From: Synechococcus sp. RS9916
Lineage (GTDB): Bacteria > Cyanobacteriota > Cyanobacteriia > PCC-6307 > Cyanobiaceae
Direction of reading: 5' to 3'
Length of the DNA stretch: 64,000 nt
Assembly: GCF_000153825.1 (NCBI RefSeq)
Contig: NZ_DS022299.1
Location: forward strand, 1,204,869-1,268,868
Numbering within the stretch: the stretch's first letter is position 1; each line of letters begins with the position of its first letter. This document shows, in pieces, positions 54,563-63,325 of this stretch. Under the pieces are notes generated by a model. That model was given only the letters and a program-made list of their open reading frames with translations. It did no database searches and was not told where the DNA came from. Both the position numbers and the translations under genes were made by a program.

Positions 54563-55711
54563 ATGACCGCTTCCCCCAGCACCGCTGCGATACCGACCAG
54601 CGGCGTGCCGGTGACGATCCTCACTGGTTTTCTTGGCGCAGGCAAAACCACCCTTCTCAATCACATCCTCACCAACCAGAACGGGATGAAAACCGCGGTG
54701 CTGGTGAATGAGTTCGGCGAGATCGGCATCGACAACGACCTAATCATCAGCACCAGCGATGACATGGTCGAACTAAGCAACGGCTGCATCTGCTGCTCCA
54801 TCAATGACGAGCTGCTGGAAGCGGTGGATCGGATTCTTGAGCGCCCCGACCCCATCGACTATCTCGTGGTGGAAACCACAGGCCTGGCGGATCCCCTGCC
54901 CGTGGCGATGACCTTCCTGGGCAGTGAGCTTCGCGATCAGACCCGGCTTGATTCGATCGTCACCATGATCGATGCGGAGAACTTCGACGACCAGCTGCTG
55001 GAGAGCGAGGTGGGCCGCTCGCAAGTGATCTACGGCGACATCATGCTGCTGAACAAGACCGACCTGGTTAACGAGGAGCGGCTCGAGGCGATCGAAGGGC
55101 GACTCAAGGACGTGAAAAAAGATGCCCGCATCCTGCGGTCGGTCAAAGGAGACGTGCCTCTGCCCCTGCTTCTCAGCGTGGGACTGTTTGAAAGCGATCG
55201 GGTCGTCAGTGCCGCGAACGATCCAACCCTGGATCACAGCGACTGCGATCACGACCATGGCCACTGCAGCCATGACCATGACCACGGGGACCATGCCCAC
55301 AGCCACGACAGTCCTGGGCACAGTCAAAACAACAGCCATCACGATCACAGCCATCACCACAACCACAGTCATGGCGATCACAGTCATGCCGACCACCTAG
55401 CCATTGAGGGGTACACCTCGCTGTCCTTCCGCAGTGATGGACCTTTTTCCCTGCGCAAATTCCAGAACTTCCTCGACAATCAGCTGCCAGCCTCCGTCTT
55501 CCGGGCCAAAGGCATTCTCTGGTTCAACGAAAGTGAACGCCGGCATGTGTTCCACCTGGCAGGCAAGCGCTTCTCGATCGATGACAGTGACTGGCCCGGT
55601 GAACGCAAGAACCAGCTGGTGATCATTGGCCGCGACTTGGATCACGGCCTCCTGCGCAAACAACTCGAAAACTGCGTCGCGGCGAAAGATTCAGGCAAAG
55701 GGTTCCTCTGA
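54563..55711 (+). CDS. COG0523 (CobW/ZNG1-type) GTPase with His-rich insert
   Basis: 382 aa putative metal chaperone. GTPase: LTGFLGAGKTTLLNHIL, VNEFGEIGIDN, metal-binding NGCICCSIND (CxCC), ETTGLADP, and NKTDL. Residues about 235-285 form a His/Asp-rich loop with dozens of histidines (HDHGHCSHDHDHGDHAH), a zinc or nickel sink. C-terminal CobW_C domain with FRAKGILWFNESERRHVFHLAGKRF. Which metal and client protein it serves is open; zinc is the most common guess for this subgroup. Confidence 0.88.
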   Translation: MTASPSTAAIPTSGVPVTILTGFLGAGKTTLLNHILTNQNGMKTAVLVNEFGEIGIDNDLIISTSDDMVELSNGCICCSINDELLEAVDRILERPDPIDYLVVETTGLADPLPVAMTFLGSELRDQTRLDSIVTMIDAENFDDQLLESEVGRSQVIYGDIMLLNKTDLVNEERLEAIEGRLKDVKKDARILRSVKGDVPLPLLLSVGLFESDRVVSAANDPTLDHSDCDHDHGHCSHDHDHGDHAHSHDSPGHSQNNSHHDHSHHHNHSHGDHSHADHLAIEGYTSLSFRSDGPFSLRKFQNFLDNQLPASVFRAKGILWFNESERRHVFHLAGKRFSIDDSDWPGERKNQLVIIGRDLDHGLLRKQLENCVAAKDSGKGFL

Positions 55712-55786
55712 AGTAAACAGCAGCAACCACGACAAGCAGGAACTGGACAAGGTGTTTAAGGTGACAAGACTTCAGGGGACGGCAAG

Positions 55787-55930
55787 GTGGAACTCCTCAG
55801 CGCGACACTCGCCCTAACTGCCATTGGCGTTGCTGTCTGGATGCTGGTCGACTCCGATGACGACAACAGCGGCGGCGGCCTGATGGAGCCCACCTTGGTT
55901 CCGATCCCCGTGCGGCATACCCGCCGCTGA
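55787..55930 (+). CDS. 47 aa single-pass membrane protein
   Basis: GTG start preceded by AGGGGA. One membrane helix (LSATLALTAIGVAVWMLV), then an acidic and Gly-rich turn (DSDDDNSGGG) and a basic end (PVRHTRR). No known family. It stands between the COG0523 gene and a strong terminator, which supports its being expressed. Confidence 0.55.
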   Translation: MELLSATLALTAIGVAVWMLVDSDDDNSGGGLMEPTLVPIPVRHTRR

Positions 55931-55952
55931 TCACCTTCACTCACACCCCTTG

Positions 55953-55981
55953 ATCCCCGCCCGCGAGCGGGGATTTTTTTT
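55953..55981 (+). terminator. factor-independent terminator before futA
   Basis: Stem ATCCCCGC with GCGGGGAT around CCGCGA, then a run of eight T including the stem end. Clear end of the COG0523/47 aa unit. Confidence 0.9.
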
Positions 55982-56010
55982 GCTCGCTACACGCCAGCTG
56001 AAAACGCTAT

Positions 56011-56025
56011 TGCGTATCATTCGCA
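56011..56025. promoter_or_regulatory. possible Fur box upstream of futA
   Basis: TGCGTATCATTCGCA, an imperfect inverted repeat (TGCG...CGCA) resembling the Fur consensus half-sites, 19 bp before the futA ATG and overlapping a TATCAT -10-like hexamer. Iron repression is expected for this operon; the match is by eye. Confidence 0.5.
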
Positions 56026-56043
56026 TCTTCCCAATAAGAGCTA

Positions 56044-57084
56044 ATGCGGATCACTCTCAATAAGCGGCCATTGCTGAGAACCGCTTCCGCTGCCCTGCTG
56101 GCGGCGACCGCATCCCTGCTCCAAGCCTGCGGAGGACAGCAGGAGAAAAGCATTGGGGTGTATTCCGGACGGCACTACAACACCGATCAAAAGCTCTACG
56201 AGCGCTTCACCGAAGAAACCGGCATCCGCGTCAAGCTGCTGGAAGCCAAGGACGATGCCCTGATCCAACGGCTGGGCTCCGAAGGCGAGAGCTCACCGGC
56301 CGATGTGCTGATCCTGGCCGACGCAGCCCGGCTGGATCGTGCTGCTGGGCTGGGACTCTTCCAGGAGGTGGAGTCTCCAGCTCTCGAGGCAGCAATCCCT
56401 GCCAACCTTCGGGACCCGGACAATCGCTGGTTCGGCCTCACCCGACGCATGCGGGTGCCGATGTTGAATCCAGACAAGGTTCAGAGCGGGCAGGTGAACC
56501 GCTACAGCAAGCTGGCGGACAAAGGACTGGCAGGCAAACTCTGCCTCCGCAACCGCAAAAGCGTTTACAACCAGTCACTGGTGGCCTTCATGCTGGATCG
56601 CACTGGCGAAGCAGCAACCGCAAGCTGGATTCGAGGCATGGTCGCCAACCTCGCCCAGCCGGTCTTCAGCAGTGACACCCCGATGATTCGTGCTGTGGCC
56701 CAGGGCCAATGCGGCGTGGCTCTTGCCAACACCTATTACCTCGGAAGGCTGCAGGCCGGCGACAAGGGTGCTGCCGACAAGGCCCTGAGCAAGAGCGTGG
56801 AGGTGGCTTGGCCAGATCCCGTTCATGTCAACATCACCGGCGCCGGTGTCACCGCCACCAGCAAACAGCCGGCGGAGGCACAACAATTCCTGGAATTCCT
56901 GGCCTCGAACCAAGCACAGGGCGGCTACGCCGCAGCCAACCATGAATATCCAATCCAAGGCTTCGGGGACGATCCTGTTCTTGCCGCTTGGGGCACCTTC
57001 CAACAAGCCGACGTCTCCGCAGCAAAACTGGGAGAACTGAATCGCAAAGCTCTGGAACTGATGACTGCGAACGGCTGGCAATGA
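56044..57084 (+). CDS. futA: iron(III) ABC transporter substrate-binding lipoprotein
   Basis: 346 aa. Lipobox LLQAC at residues about 25-29, then the FutA/IdiA fold: IGVYSGRHYNTDQKLYERF (conserved YSGRHY iron-ligand region), LILADAARLDRA, RMRVPMLN, and ANTYYLGRL with the tyrosine ligands. Captures ferric iron in the periplasm. Stop overlaps the permease start (ATGA). A possible Fur box precedes it. No ATPase subunit (FutC) is in the window. Confidence 0.9.
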   Translation: MRITLNKRPLLRTASAALLAATASLLQACGGQQEKSIGVYSGRHYNTDQKLYERFTEETGIRVKLLEAKDDALIQRLGSEGESSPADVLILADAARLDRAAGLGLFQEVESPALEAAIPANLRDPDNRWFGLTRRMRVPMLNPDKVQSGQVNRYSKLADKGLAGKLCLRNRKSVYNQSLVAFMLDRTGEAATASWIRGMVANLAQPVFSSDTPMIRAVAQGQCGVALANTYYLGRLQAGDKGAADKALSKSVEVAWPDPVHVNITGAGVTATSKQPAEAQQFLEFLASNQAQGGYAAANHEYPIQGFGDDPVLAAWGTFQQADVSAAKLGELNRKALELMTANGWQ

Positions 57085-58655
57085 TCCCGGCATCGCCAGC
57101 CCTCTCCAGCCCCCAGGCTCCCCTGCTGCGACCGGGCCGCCGCCTGCTCAGCGGCCTGGCGGTACTGCTGGCCCTCCTGGCCCTCCTCCCCCTTGCCGGC
57201 TTGTTCGGTGCGGGGGTGCAGGGGCTCGGGAATGGCTCGGCCAGCCTGGGTGCTGATGGCCTGTTGCAAATCGGAGGAACCATCAGCCTTCTGATTGGCA
57301 CCACCTGTCTTGGATCCTTGTTGGGCACGGCAAACGGCTGGCTGCTCGCGAATTGCCGCTTTCCTGGGCGACGCCTGTTGCGCGTCGCCCAACTCCTGCC
57401 CCTGGCCACTCCCTCCTATTTGTTGGCCGCCACCCTGGTGGACCTCGGGAGCCGCCAGGGTTGGCGCATTCACGGCCTCGGCTGGGGTGTGGTGGTGATG
57501 GCTCTAAGCACCTATCCCTATGTGTTCCTGCTGAGCACGGAAAGCTTCACGATCTGCGGTCGGCGTCAATTGGAAGCCTGTCGCTGTCTGGGTGTGGGCC
57601 CCTGGAATAGTTTCCGGCGCATCGCCCTACCGATGGCGCTTCCTTCCATTGGCGCAGGCATTGCCCTAATGGGCATGGAGGTGGTGAACGAGCTCGGTGC
57701 TGTGCAGCTACTGGGAATCCCCAGTTTGTCGGGAGGCATCCTCCAGGCCTGGCAGGCGGAAGGCAATCCAGCCGGGGCCGTGGGGCTGGCACTGATCACC
57801 CTCTGCATCGTGATGGTGTTGCTGGTGGGTGAACGGCGCCTGCGCCGTCGCAGCCGCCGCTGGTCAGAAGGGGTTGCAGGCGGCGAGTCTCCGGCTTGGC
57901 AACTACAGGGGAGCCGGGCCCTGATCGCCCAGATTCTCGGGGCGGTGCCACCCCTACTGAGCCTTGGCACACCTCTGCTGTGGGCCAGCCGCAACCTTGA
58001 CCAACTCAATCAAGGCATCTCGAGCGAACTGGTGATGCTGACCGGCCGCAGTCTTGGCCTTGCCCTCGCAGCCGCTGCCCTGGCAGTGATGACAGCCCTG
58101 GTGCTATCGATTGCCAAGCGCTGGAGTCAAGCCCGCTGGCTACGGGGCCTCACCTTTCTGGCAGGGATGGGCTACGCCATCCCCGGCGCGGTCCTCGCCC
58201 TGGCCCTGCAGTTGTTGGGCGGCCCCTGGCAGATAGCACCTTTGTTGTTGCTGCTTTGGGGCTACTGCGACCGGTTTCTGGCGGTCGCCAAAGGGGGACT
58301 GGATGCAGCGCTCGAACGCTTGTCACCGAGCCTTGATGAGGCGGCAACCGGCTTGGGCTGCCGCTGGCCGGATGTGCTCAAACGTGTCCACCTGCCTCTC
58401 TTGCGCGGGCCGCTCGCGGTCGGGGGGTTGTTGGTGTTCGTCGACACCGTGAAGGAACTGCCGCTCACGTTTGCACTCCGTCCTTTTGACTTCGACACCC
58501 TTTCGGTGCGGGTGTTTCAGTACGCCAGCGATGAACGGCTGGCCGCAGCCCTCTGGCCCACGTTGATGATCCTTGCCCTGGGGTTGATGGCCTCCCTCGC
58601 CCTGGTGCCGGGCCTGGACCACCGCCCCGAGGATCAGCGCCCCTTGAACGGCTAA
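57081..58655 (+). CDS. futB: iron(III) ABC transporter permease
   Basis: 524 aa from the ATG at 57081, coupled to futA by 4 bp. About twelve membrane segments formed by two fused BPD-type halves, each with an ATPase-contact (EAA) loop: EACRCLGVGPWNSFRRIALPMALP in the first and EAATGLGCRWPDVLKRVHLPLL in the second. Followed by VDTVKELPLTFALRPF, as in FutB/SfuB proteins. Confidence 0.92.
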   Translation: MIPASPALSSPQAPLLRPGRRLLSGLAVLLALLALLPLAGLFGAGVQGLGNGSASLGADGLLQIGGTISLLIGTTCLGSLLGTANGWLLANCRFPGRRLLRVAQLLPLATPSYLLAATLVDLGSRQGWRIHGLGWGVVVMALSTYPYVFLLSTESFTICGRRQLEACRCLGVGPWNSFRRIALPMALPSIGAGIALMGMEVVNELGAVQLLGIPSLSGGILQAWQAEGNPAGAVGLALITLCIVMVLLVGERRLRRRSRRWSEGVAGGESPAWQLQGSRALIAQILGAVPPLLSLGTPLLWASRNLDQLNQGISSELVMLTGRSLGLALAAAALAVMTALVLSIAKRWSQARWLRGLTFLAGMGYAIPGAVLALALQLLGGPWQIAPLLLLLWGYCDRFLAVAKGGLDAALERLSPSLDEAATGLGCRWPDVLKRVHLPLLRGPLAVGGLLVFVDTVKELPLTFALRPFDFDTLSVRVFQYASDERLAAALWPTLMILALGLMASLALVPGLDHRPEDQRPLNG

Positions 58656-58695
58656 CCATCCATTCACGCGCACTTGCCGCGCAACGCATTGACCG

Positions 58696-59736
58696 TCAGT
58701 CACTCAACACCTCAGCAGGAATGCACTGCTGGGGCCGCGCAGACGGATCAGCGAGCGGCGGCACCTGACGGGGAGCCAAGACCGCGACCCAGTTGCGCTG
58801 AAGCGGATTGAAGTTGTCATCGCTCACCGCGACAAGCGTGCGGCGACCATCCGGCAGCCGAGGCCCCCAGGCCAGCCCTTCCCAGTTATCGCTGGGGAGC
58901 CCAAGGGCCAGCAGATCCCAACCGGTTAACGGTTTCAGTTGGGGTGGAGCCGAATGGAGGCTGAGACGTGCCGTCCACTGCCCAGTGGCGGGAAAACTGC
59001 GATGCAAGGCCAGCACTCCGGAAGGACCGTCGAGTGCCAGCAATTCCGTCAGTCCCTGGAATCGGGCGGCTGCACCCCCAGCCGGGCCAATGGCGAGATG
59101 ACCGAGGGCTGTCCAGCTCTGCTGGGGAGTCAAGGCCGCCACCGGCACACGAGCGACACCTCCATGGGCTTGGTGTTGACGCAGAGGTGCTTCTGCCGCC
59201 GTCAACAGGGAGGCATCGCTCTGAAGCGTGAGGGATTCAGGGCCTTGATTCCGTGCCAGACCGGTCGTTGCCGTTGAACGCCAGGAGGCCGGCAAACCCT
59301 GCCGTTGCAGCAAACGGCCGTCTCGCAACGACACGCGCAGCAATTGCGCGGGCCGATCGCGGGGACCCCGCGCTTCACTGACGATCCAGGCTTGATCACC
59401 TTGCACCACGAGGCCTTCACCATCCATCGAGGCAGGCAAGGGCGTCCCATCCGTGCCCCGCAGTACCAACCGCCGGCCAATCCGTGCTGGAACACCACGA
59501 CGAATCCAAGGCTTCAGGCCAAGGACCGGCAGCAGGTAAGCCTGTGGAGCATCACTCAACAACCACAGCCGGTCGTCGCCTGCGCTGTAAGCCGCTGCGG
59601 AGAAACCACCCAACGGTCGGCCATCCATTCCTTCGCGCGGAAGCGCCTGCTGACGCACCAGCTCCCATCCTGCCGACCAAGGACAGGGCAGCGCTTCGGA
59701 CCAAGACGGCAGATCGATGGCTGTCATCAAGCCCAT
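58696..59736 (-). CDS. phytase-like/esterase-like beta-propeller protein
   Basis: 346 aa, no obvious signal peptide from this start. Contains GGFSAAAYSAGDDRLWLLSD, DGEGLVVQGDQAWIVSEA, NQGPESLTLQSD and WEGLAWGPRLPDGRRTLVAVSDDNFN, the spacing typical of the esterase-like activity of phytase (phytase-like) domain. Whether it acts on phosphate esters is unknown. It follows the UPF0104 gene by 30 bp and probably ends the leftward operon. Confidence 0.75.
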   Translation of the reverse strand: MGLMTAIDLPSWSEALPCPWSAGWELVRQQALPREGMDGRPLGGFSAAAYSAGDDRLWLLSDAPQAYLLPVLGLKPWIRRGVPARIGRRLVLRGTDGTPLPASMDGEGLVVQGDQAWIVSEARGPRDRPAQLLRVSLRDGRLLQRQGLPASWRSTATTGLARNQGPESLTLQSDASLLTAAEAPLRQHQAHGGVARVPVAALTPQQSWTALGHLAIGPAGGAAARFQGLTELLALDGPSGVLALHRSFPATGQWTARLSLHSAPPQLKPLTGWDLLALGLPSDNWEGLAWGPRLPDGRRTLVAVSDDNFNPLQRNWVAVLAPRQVPPLADPSARPQQCIPAEVLSD

Positions 59737-59766
59737 GATGAAGACAGCGCACTGGCGTGTCTGCGC

Positions 59767-60720
59767 CTAACCGGCTGAGGATGGATCTGCTGCGGTGTCT
59801 CCAGCTCTTGACCAACGTTGATCCAACTGAACAGCTCCAGCCGCCAACACATCCGCCAGGGTGACCACCAAGCGGTAGGAGAGGGCAACCGCCAGCAGGG
59901 GAGCCTCGCCCACAAGACCGCCAAGACGGAGAAGCAACACAGCTTCAAACACCCCCAACCCGCCAGGAGCCGCTGGCACCACCAGACCCACAGTCCAAGC
60001 CAGAGCAAAACCCGCCAGCCAGATCCAAGGGGAATGCACAGCGCCGAGGTCAAACGTCTGCACACAGCACCAGAACCCGGCGAAGCGGCAGAGCACAAAG
60101 CCCATGTCCAGGCCCAGAGCCCCCCAGGGATACCCACCGCGGCCACTGCCCAGATGGTCCACATCAAGAGAGGCCAAGTCCTGGGGATTCGCCCGCTGCA
60201 GTTGCTTCCACTTCGCCCGCTCCAGCCGCGCCAACAGGGGTTCACGCCATCGCGGCACCAGCACGAGCGCCGGCAAGACAGCCAGCACGGCCAACCCCGA
60301 TTGCCAACCACCGAACGGCACCCAGAGCAAGGCCGCCACCGCCATCACCAGGGGCTCAAGCAGCACCGACACCAGCGCACGGTTGGTCCCGAGACGAGGC
60401 TGCAACGTGCGCAGCCGATCCACGAAATGCCAAATCCCACCGGGGAGATACTTGAGCAGATTGGTGCGCAGATGCAACGGCACCAGCGCCAGCCCTTCGG
60501 TGCCATGGCCGAGCCAGTTGACCAACACGCGCCAGGCCAGCGCATTTACCACCAGGCTCAACCAACTCAAACCGAGCCCCAGCAGCAGCCACCACCAGCC
60601 GCGGGCCGAAATGGAGAGGTCTTGCAATCCAGCCACGTGACCCGCCAGGGCCCAGGCCACAAAGCCAAGACTCGCCAGCGTGACCCAGAGGCGCAAACCA
60701 CCCGGCAGATTCCGCTTCAC
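59767..60720 (-). CDS. UPF0104/AglD-type integral membrane protein
   Basis: 317 aa from the GTG at 60720, which overlaps the larC stop (GTGA). About eight membrane segments. Conserved polar motifs include LLKYLPGGIWHFVDRLRTL, WTVGLVVPAAPGGLGVFEAVLLL and YRLVVTLADVLA, which mark the lysylphosphatidylglycerol-synthase/AglD membrane family, thought to flip or transfer lipids or polyprenyl sugars. No LPG-synthase soluble domain is present. Confidence 0.78.
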   Translation of the reverse strand: MKRNLPGGLRLWVTLASLGFVAWALAGHVAGLQDLSISARGWWWLLLGLGLSWLSLVVNALAWRVLVNWLGHGTEGLALVPLHLRTNLLKYLPGGIWHFVDRLRTLQPRLGTNRALVSVLLEPLVMAVAALLWVPFGGWQSGLAVLAVLPALVLVPRWREPLLARLERAKWKQLQRANPQDLASLDVDHLGSGRGGYPWGALGLDMGFVLCRFAGFWCCVQTFDLGAVHSPWIWLAGFALAWTVGLVVPAAPGGLGVFEAVLLLRLGGLVGEAPLLAVALSYRLVVTLADVLAAGAVQLDQRWSRAGDTAADPSSAG

Positions 60721-61949
60721 AACGTCCAATCCCCCAGCGGCTGGAACCGCTCTGCCTGGGTCAAGACTGCCATCCTTACTTGCTCGATTGAAACGTTGGC
60801 CTGGAGGCTGACGCGGCGCAATTCGTCGTGCTCCACCTTGAGGGAGAGACTCCCACCCGGCCTGCGGACCTGTTTGACGCGTAACTCCCCCCAGGGCGAC
60901 GGGCAGACGCCCGTGCGGCGCCACAACACCCAACGTCCCTGACGGCGTTCGCGCACACCCAGGCTGGTGCCAGCACCGAGCCACACCTCCCGAACAGCGG
61001 CCACCTGCTCTGGCAGGACGAGGGCCGTCATCGCCATCCCGGGCCGACCTTTCTGCATCAACACCTGAGCTGTGGCCACCTCCAGGGCACCGGCTTGACG
61101 CAGCTGGTCAGCCAGAGCGGCCAGATCCTCCGCCGAGGCATCGTCGATCCAGGCCTCCTGCACCACCAGCTCCTGCCAAGTGGCCATCGGCTCAGCAGCT
61201 CCAGGGTCGAGGCGCTGAAATTCCTGAACCTGCAGCAACCGCAGCAAATTCGGACGATCGAGCTGACGATGCCCCAGGCCGATGCCAACGCCCTCCACCA
61301 CCAGATCACCGGGTTCTTCAAAACCATCGGCCAACACAGCCATCAGGGCCAATCCCGTGGGCGTGGTCAGTTCGCCACTGGGTAGATCCGGACCCGACCG
61401 CAGGGGTACTCGATAACGCCGTGCCAATTCCAAAACGGCAGGAGCGGGCACAGGGAGGCAACCATGCGCTGTCTGCACCGTGCCGCGACCGGCTGGCGGA
61501 ACGCGACAGAGAAGGCGATCCGGTGCCAGGGCCGTGATGGCCGCACACACCCCGACCACATCCACCAGGCTGTCGAGCGCGCCCACCTCATGGAAGTGCA
61601 CCTGGTCAGGGGATGTGCCGTGCACAGCCGCCTCCGCCTCCGCGAGGGCTGAAAACACAGCCAGCACCCGTTGTTTGACCACGGCATCAATCGGTGCCTG
61701 ATCAATTTGGCCACGCAGGTCGCGCCAATGCCGATGCTCCGTTTGTGGAGCCACCGCTTCCACATCGAGTTGCAATCCACGCAGGCCCCCGTTGCGGCCC
61801 TCTTCCACCACCAGGCGATAGGCACCGTCGAGGCCCAGGGCAGAAAGGGGCTGCTCAACACAGCTCCGCGACACCCCCAAATCCAGACAGGCCGCCAACA
61901 ACATGTCGCCCGCCAGCCCGGTGGGGCAATCAACCACCAGGGAGCCCAT
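60717..61949 (-). CDS. larC: nickel insertion protein LarC
   Basis: 410 aa. LarC is a CTP-dependent nickel cyclometallase that completes the nickel-pincer nucleotide. Seen: LVVDCPTGLAGDMLLAACLDLG at the start, HFHEVGALDSLVDVVGVCAAI near residue 120, GELTTPTGLALMAVLADGF, and the C-terminal metal-binding half MTALVLPEQVAAVREVW, GTSLGVRERR. It is one uninterrupted frame, whereas in Lactobacillus larC is split by a programmed frameshift. One-base overlap with the M41 gene and 4 bp with the membrane-protein gene. Confidence 0.9.
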   Translation of the reverse strand: MGSLVVDCPTGLAGDMLLAACLDLGVSRSCVEQPLSALGLDGAYRLVVEEGRNGGLRGLQLDVEAVAPQTEHRHWRDLRGQIDQAPIDAVVKQRVLAVFSALAEAEAAVHGTSPDQVHFHEVGALDSLVDVVGVCAAITALAPDRLLCRVPPAGRGTVQTAHGCLPVPAPAVLELARRYRVPLRSGPDLPSGELTTPTGLALMAVLADGFEEPGDLVVEGVGIGLGHRQLDRPNLLRLLQVQEFQRLDPGAAEPMATWQELVVQEAWIDDASAEDLAALADQLRQAGALEVATAQVLMQKGRPGMAMTALVLPEQVAAVREVWLGAGTSLGVRERRQGRWVLWRRTGVCPSPWGELRVKQVRRPGGSLSLKVEHDELRRVSLQANVSIEQVRMAVLTQAERFQPLGDWTL

Positions 61950-62638
61950 CAGTCCGCTGAAGCCTGCGGGGATGGCCTCACCAGCGGGGCGCGCAGCAAC
62001 TCATCAGCCAGTTGCTCCAAAGGCTGCTGCTGCGCGCGCAACCACTGATCCACTTCACGGCGGGCACGGCGCTGTTCCCGTTGGGCGGTGTCCACATCGT
62101 GACCCGACAGTCCCCAAAGTCGCCCCAGCAGGGCACGATCGTCAGCGCCACCGCGTGCTGCTCCGTAAATCAAGGTCTCCGCAGCGATTCCAGCCTGCAA
62201 GACCCGGCTCCAACGACGTAGGTCCTCGAGCGGCATGCGCACGCTGGTGGGAATAGCAAATTCCGTGGCGCCATTGCTCCGCACCCCGGCTTGCAAACAA
62301 GCACGGGTCCCCACAAGCACCCGCTCAACGGGCAGATCGTTTTCCCGTGCCAGCAACAGATGCCCCGCTTCATGGCAGGCAATCCGGCGCAACCGGGCGC
62401 GACCCCCAGGCAAAGATTCGGCCAACAGATGGCCGCCCAGTCCGTCCCATTGGGAGGCATCCACCGTCAGCCCGACTAGCAGACCGCCTAAACCGACGGC
62501 AATCCAAGCCGGAGAGATGCCCACGAGCGGGCCGAAGACTGCCAGCAAGGTGGCACCTGCCACAGCAGCACCTGCAGTGCCACTCGACACTGAGCCTCGC
62601 GACTCACCGCCGCTGCTGCGCGGAGGGGAGGGCTCCAT
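61949..62638 (-). CDS. membrane M41-type peptidase without an AAA+ domain
   Basis: 229 aa. Two N-terminal hydrophobic segments (GAAVAGATLLAVFGPLVGI, AWIAVGLGGLLVGLTV) are followed by a zinc-peptidase helix with HEAGHLLLARE near residue 88. Further on, GVRSNGATEFAIPTS, AGIAAETLIYG and ADDRALLGRL are reminiscent of FtsH peptidase domains. No ATPase module is encoded. Stand-alone FtsH-like peptidases of this type exist in cyanobacteria and chloroplasts and need a partner or act on small substrates. TGATG overlaps at the start, 1 bp overlap with larC. Confidence 0.8.
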   Translation of the reverse strand: MEPSPPRSSGGESRGSVSSGTAGAAVAGATLLAVFGPLVGISPAWIAVGLGGLLVGLTVDASQWDGLGGHLLAESLPGGRARLRRIACHEAGHLLLARENDLPVERVLVGTRACLQAGVRSNGATEFAIPTSVRMPLEDLRRWSRVLQAGIAAETLIYGAARGGADDRALLGRLWGLSGHDVDTAQREQRRARREVDQWLRAQQQPLEQLADELLRAPLVRPSPQASAD

Positions 62639-63273
62639 CAGGCCTGAGCCTGCCTGCTGCGCCCCTTTCCACCACGGCCTTTGCCCCCGCGGGTGGGCAT
62701 GGGCGCAATGGCCTCAAAGCTCTCGACCTGCAGATCCTGACCCTGTCGACGCACCTCAAGGTTGACGAAGTGGCGCAGCTGCTCGATCGGGATTTCTCCC
62801 TTGAGCTGAAGCTTGAAGGGGAGGGGGCGACTGCCATCAGCGCGCGGTTGCTGACGCACTTTCACCACCAGCTCACCGCTTTCGGGGCGCGTGAAGATCA
62901 ATTCACCGCGAATGGAGAAATAGTCATCTCCCTCCGGCAGGGTGTCGTGCACCGGCTCCCCATCCCCAGCTGGAGGTTCGGAGCGATCGAGGGTGCTGGG
63001 TTCCCAGATGCCGGCAATCTGCAGATGCAGATGCCCGCCTTCACGAGAACGGGGATAAACCACCCAAAGATGGGGATGGTCCATGGCCAGGTGACGGCGC
63101 ATCAGCGTGAGCATGCGGCCTAGCACCACCGCCTCCACTTCTTGGCCTTGGTCATCCACCAAGACCCCACGGGTGAGCTGGTCGTCGGACTCAGGCTTGT
63201 AGGTGCCGCGGACAACGCCGATGGCCCGGTATTGCAGCGGTTCGGTGACCGGGGAAATCGGATGGTCGCGCAT
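62638..63273 (-). CDS. conserved cyanobacterial hypothetical protein, 211 aa
   Basis: From the ATG at 63273 (the frame extends 11 codons more). Starts MRDHPISPVTEPLQYRAIGV; contains VVRGTYKPESDDQLTRGVLVD, PRSREGGHLHLQIAGIW and DDYFSIRGELIFTRPESGELVVKVRQ, predicted beta-rich, OB-like. The basic Gly/Lys tail (RGGKGRGGKGRSRQAQA) may bind nucleic acid. First gene of the leftward operon; its stop overlaps the M41 start. Confidence 0.72.
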   Translation of the reverse strand: MRDHPISPVTEPLQYRAIGVVRGTYKPESDDQLTRGVLVDDQGQEVEAVVLGRMLTLMRRHLAMDHPHLWVVYPRSREGGHLHLQIAGIWEPSTLDRSEPPAGDGEPVHDTLPEGDDYFSIRGELIFTRPESGELVVKVRQQPRADGSRPLPFKLQLKGEIPIEQLRHFVNLEVRRQGQDLQVESFEAIAPMPTRGGKGRGGKGRSRQAQA

Positions 63274-63325
63274 GAATCGAGAAGGGCATGCAGTAGCCCG
63301 CAACAAACTCTAGCCAGCACTGGCG

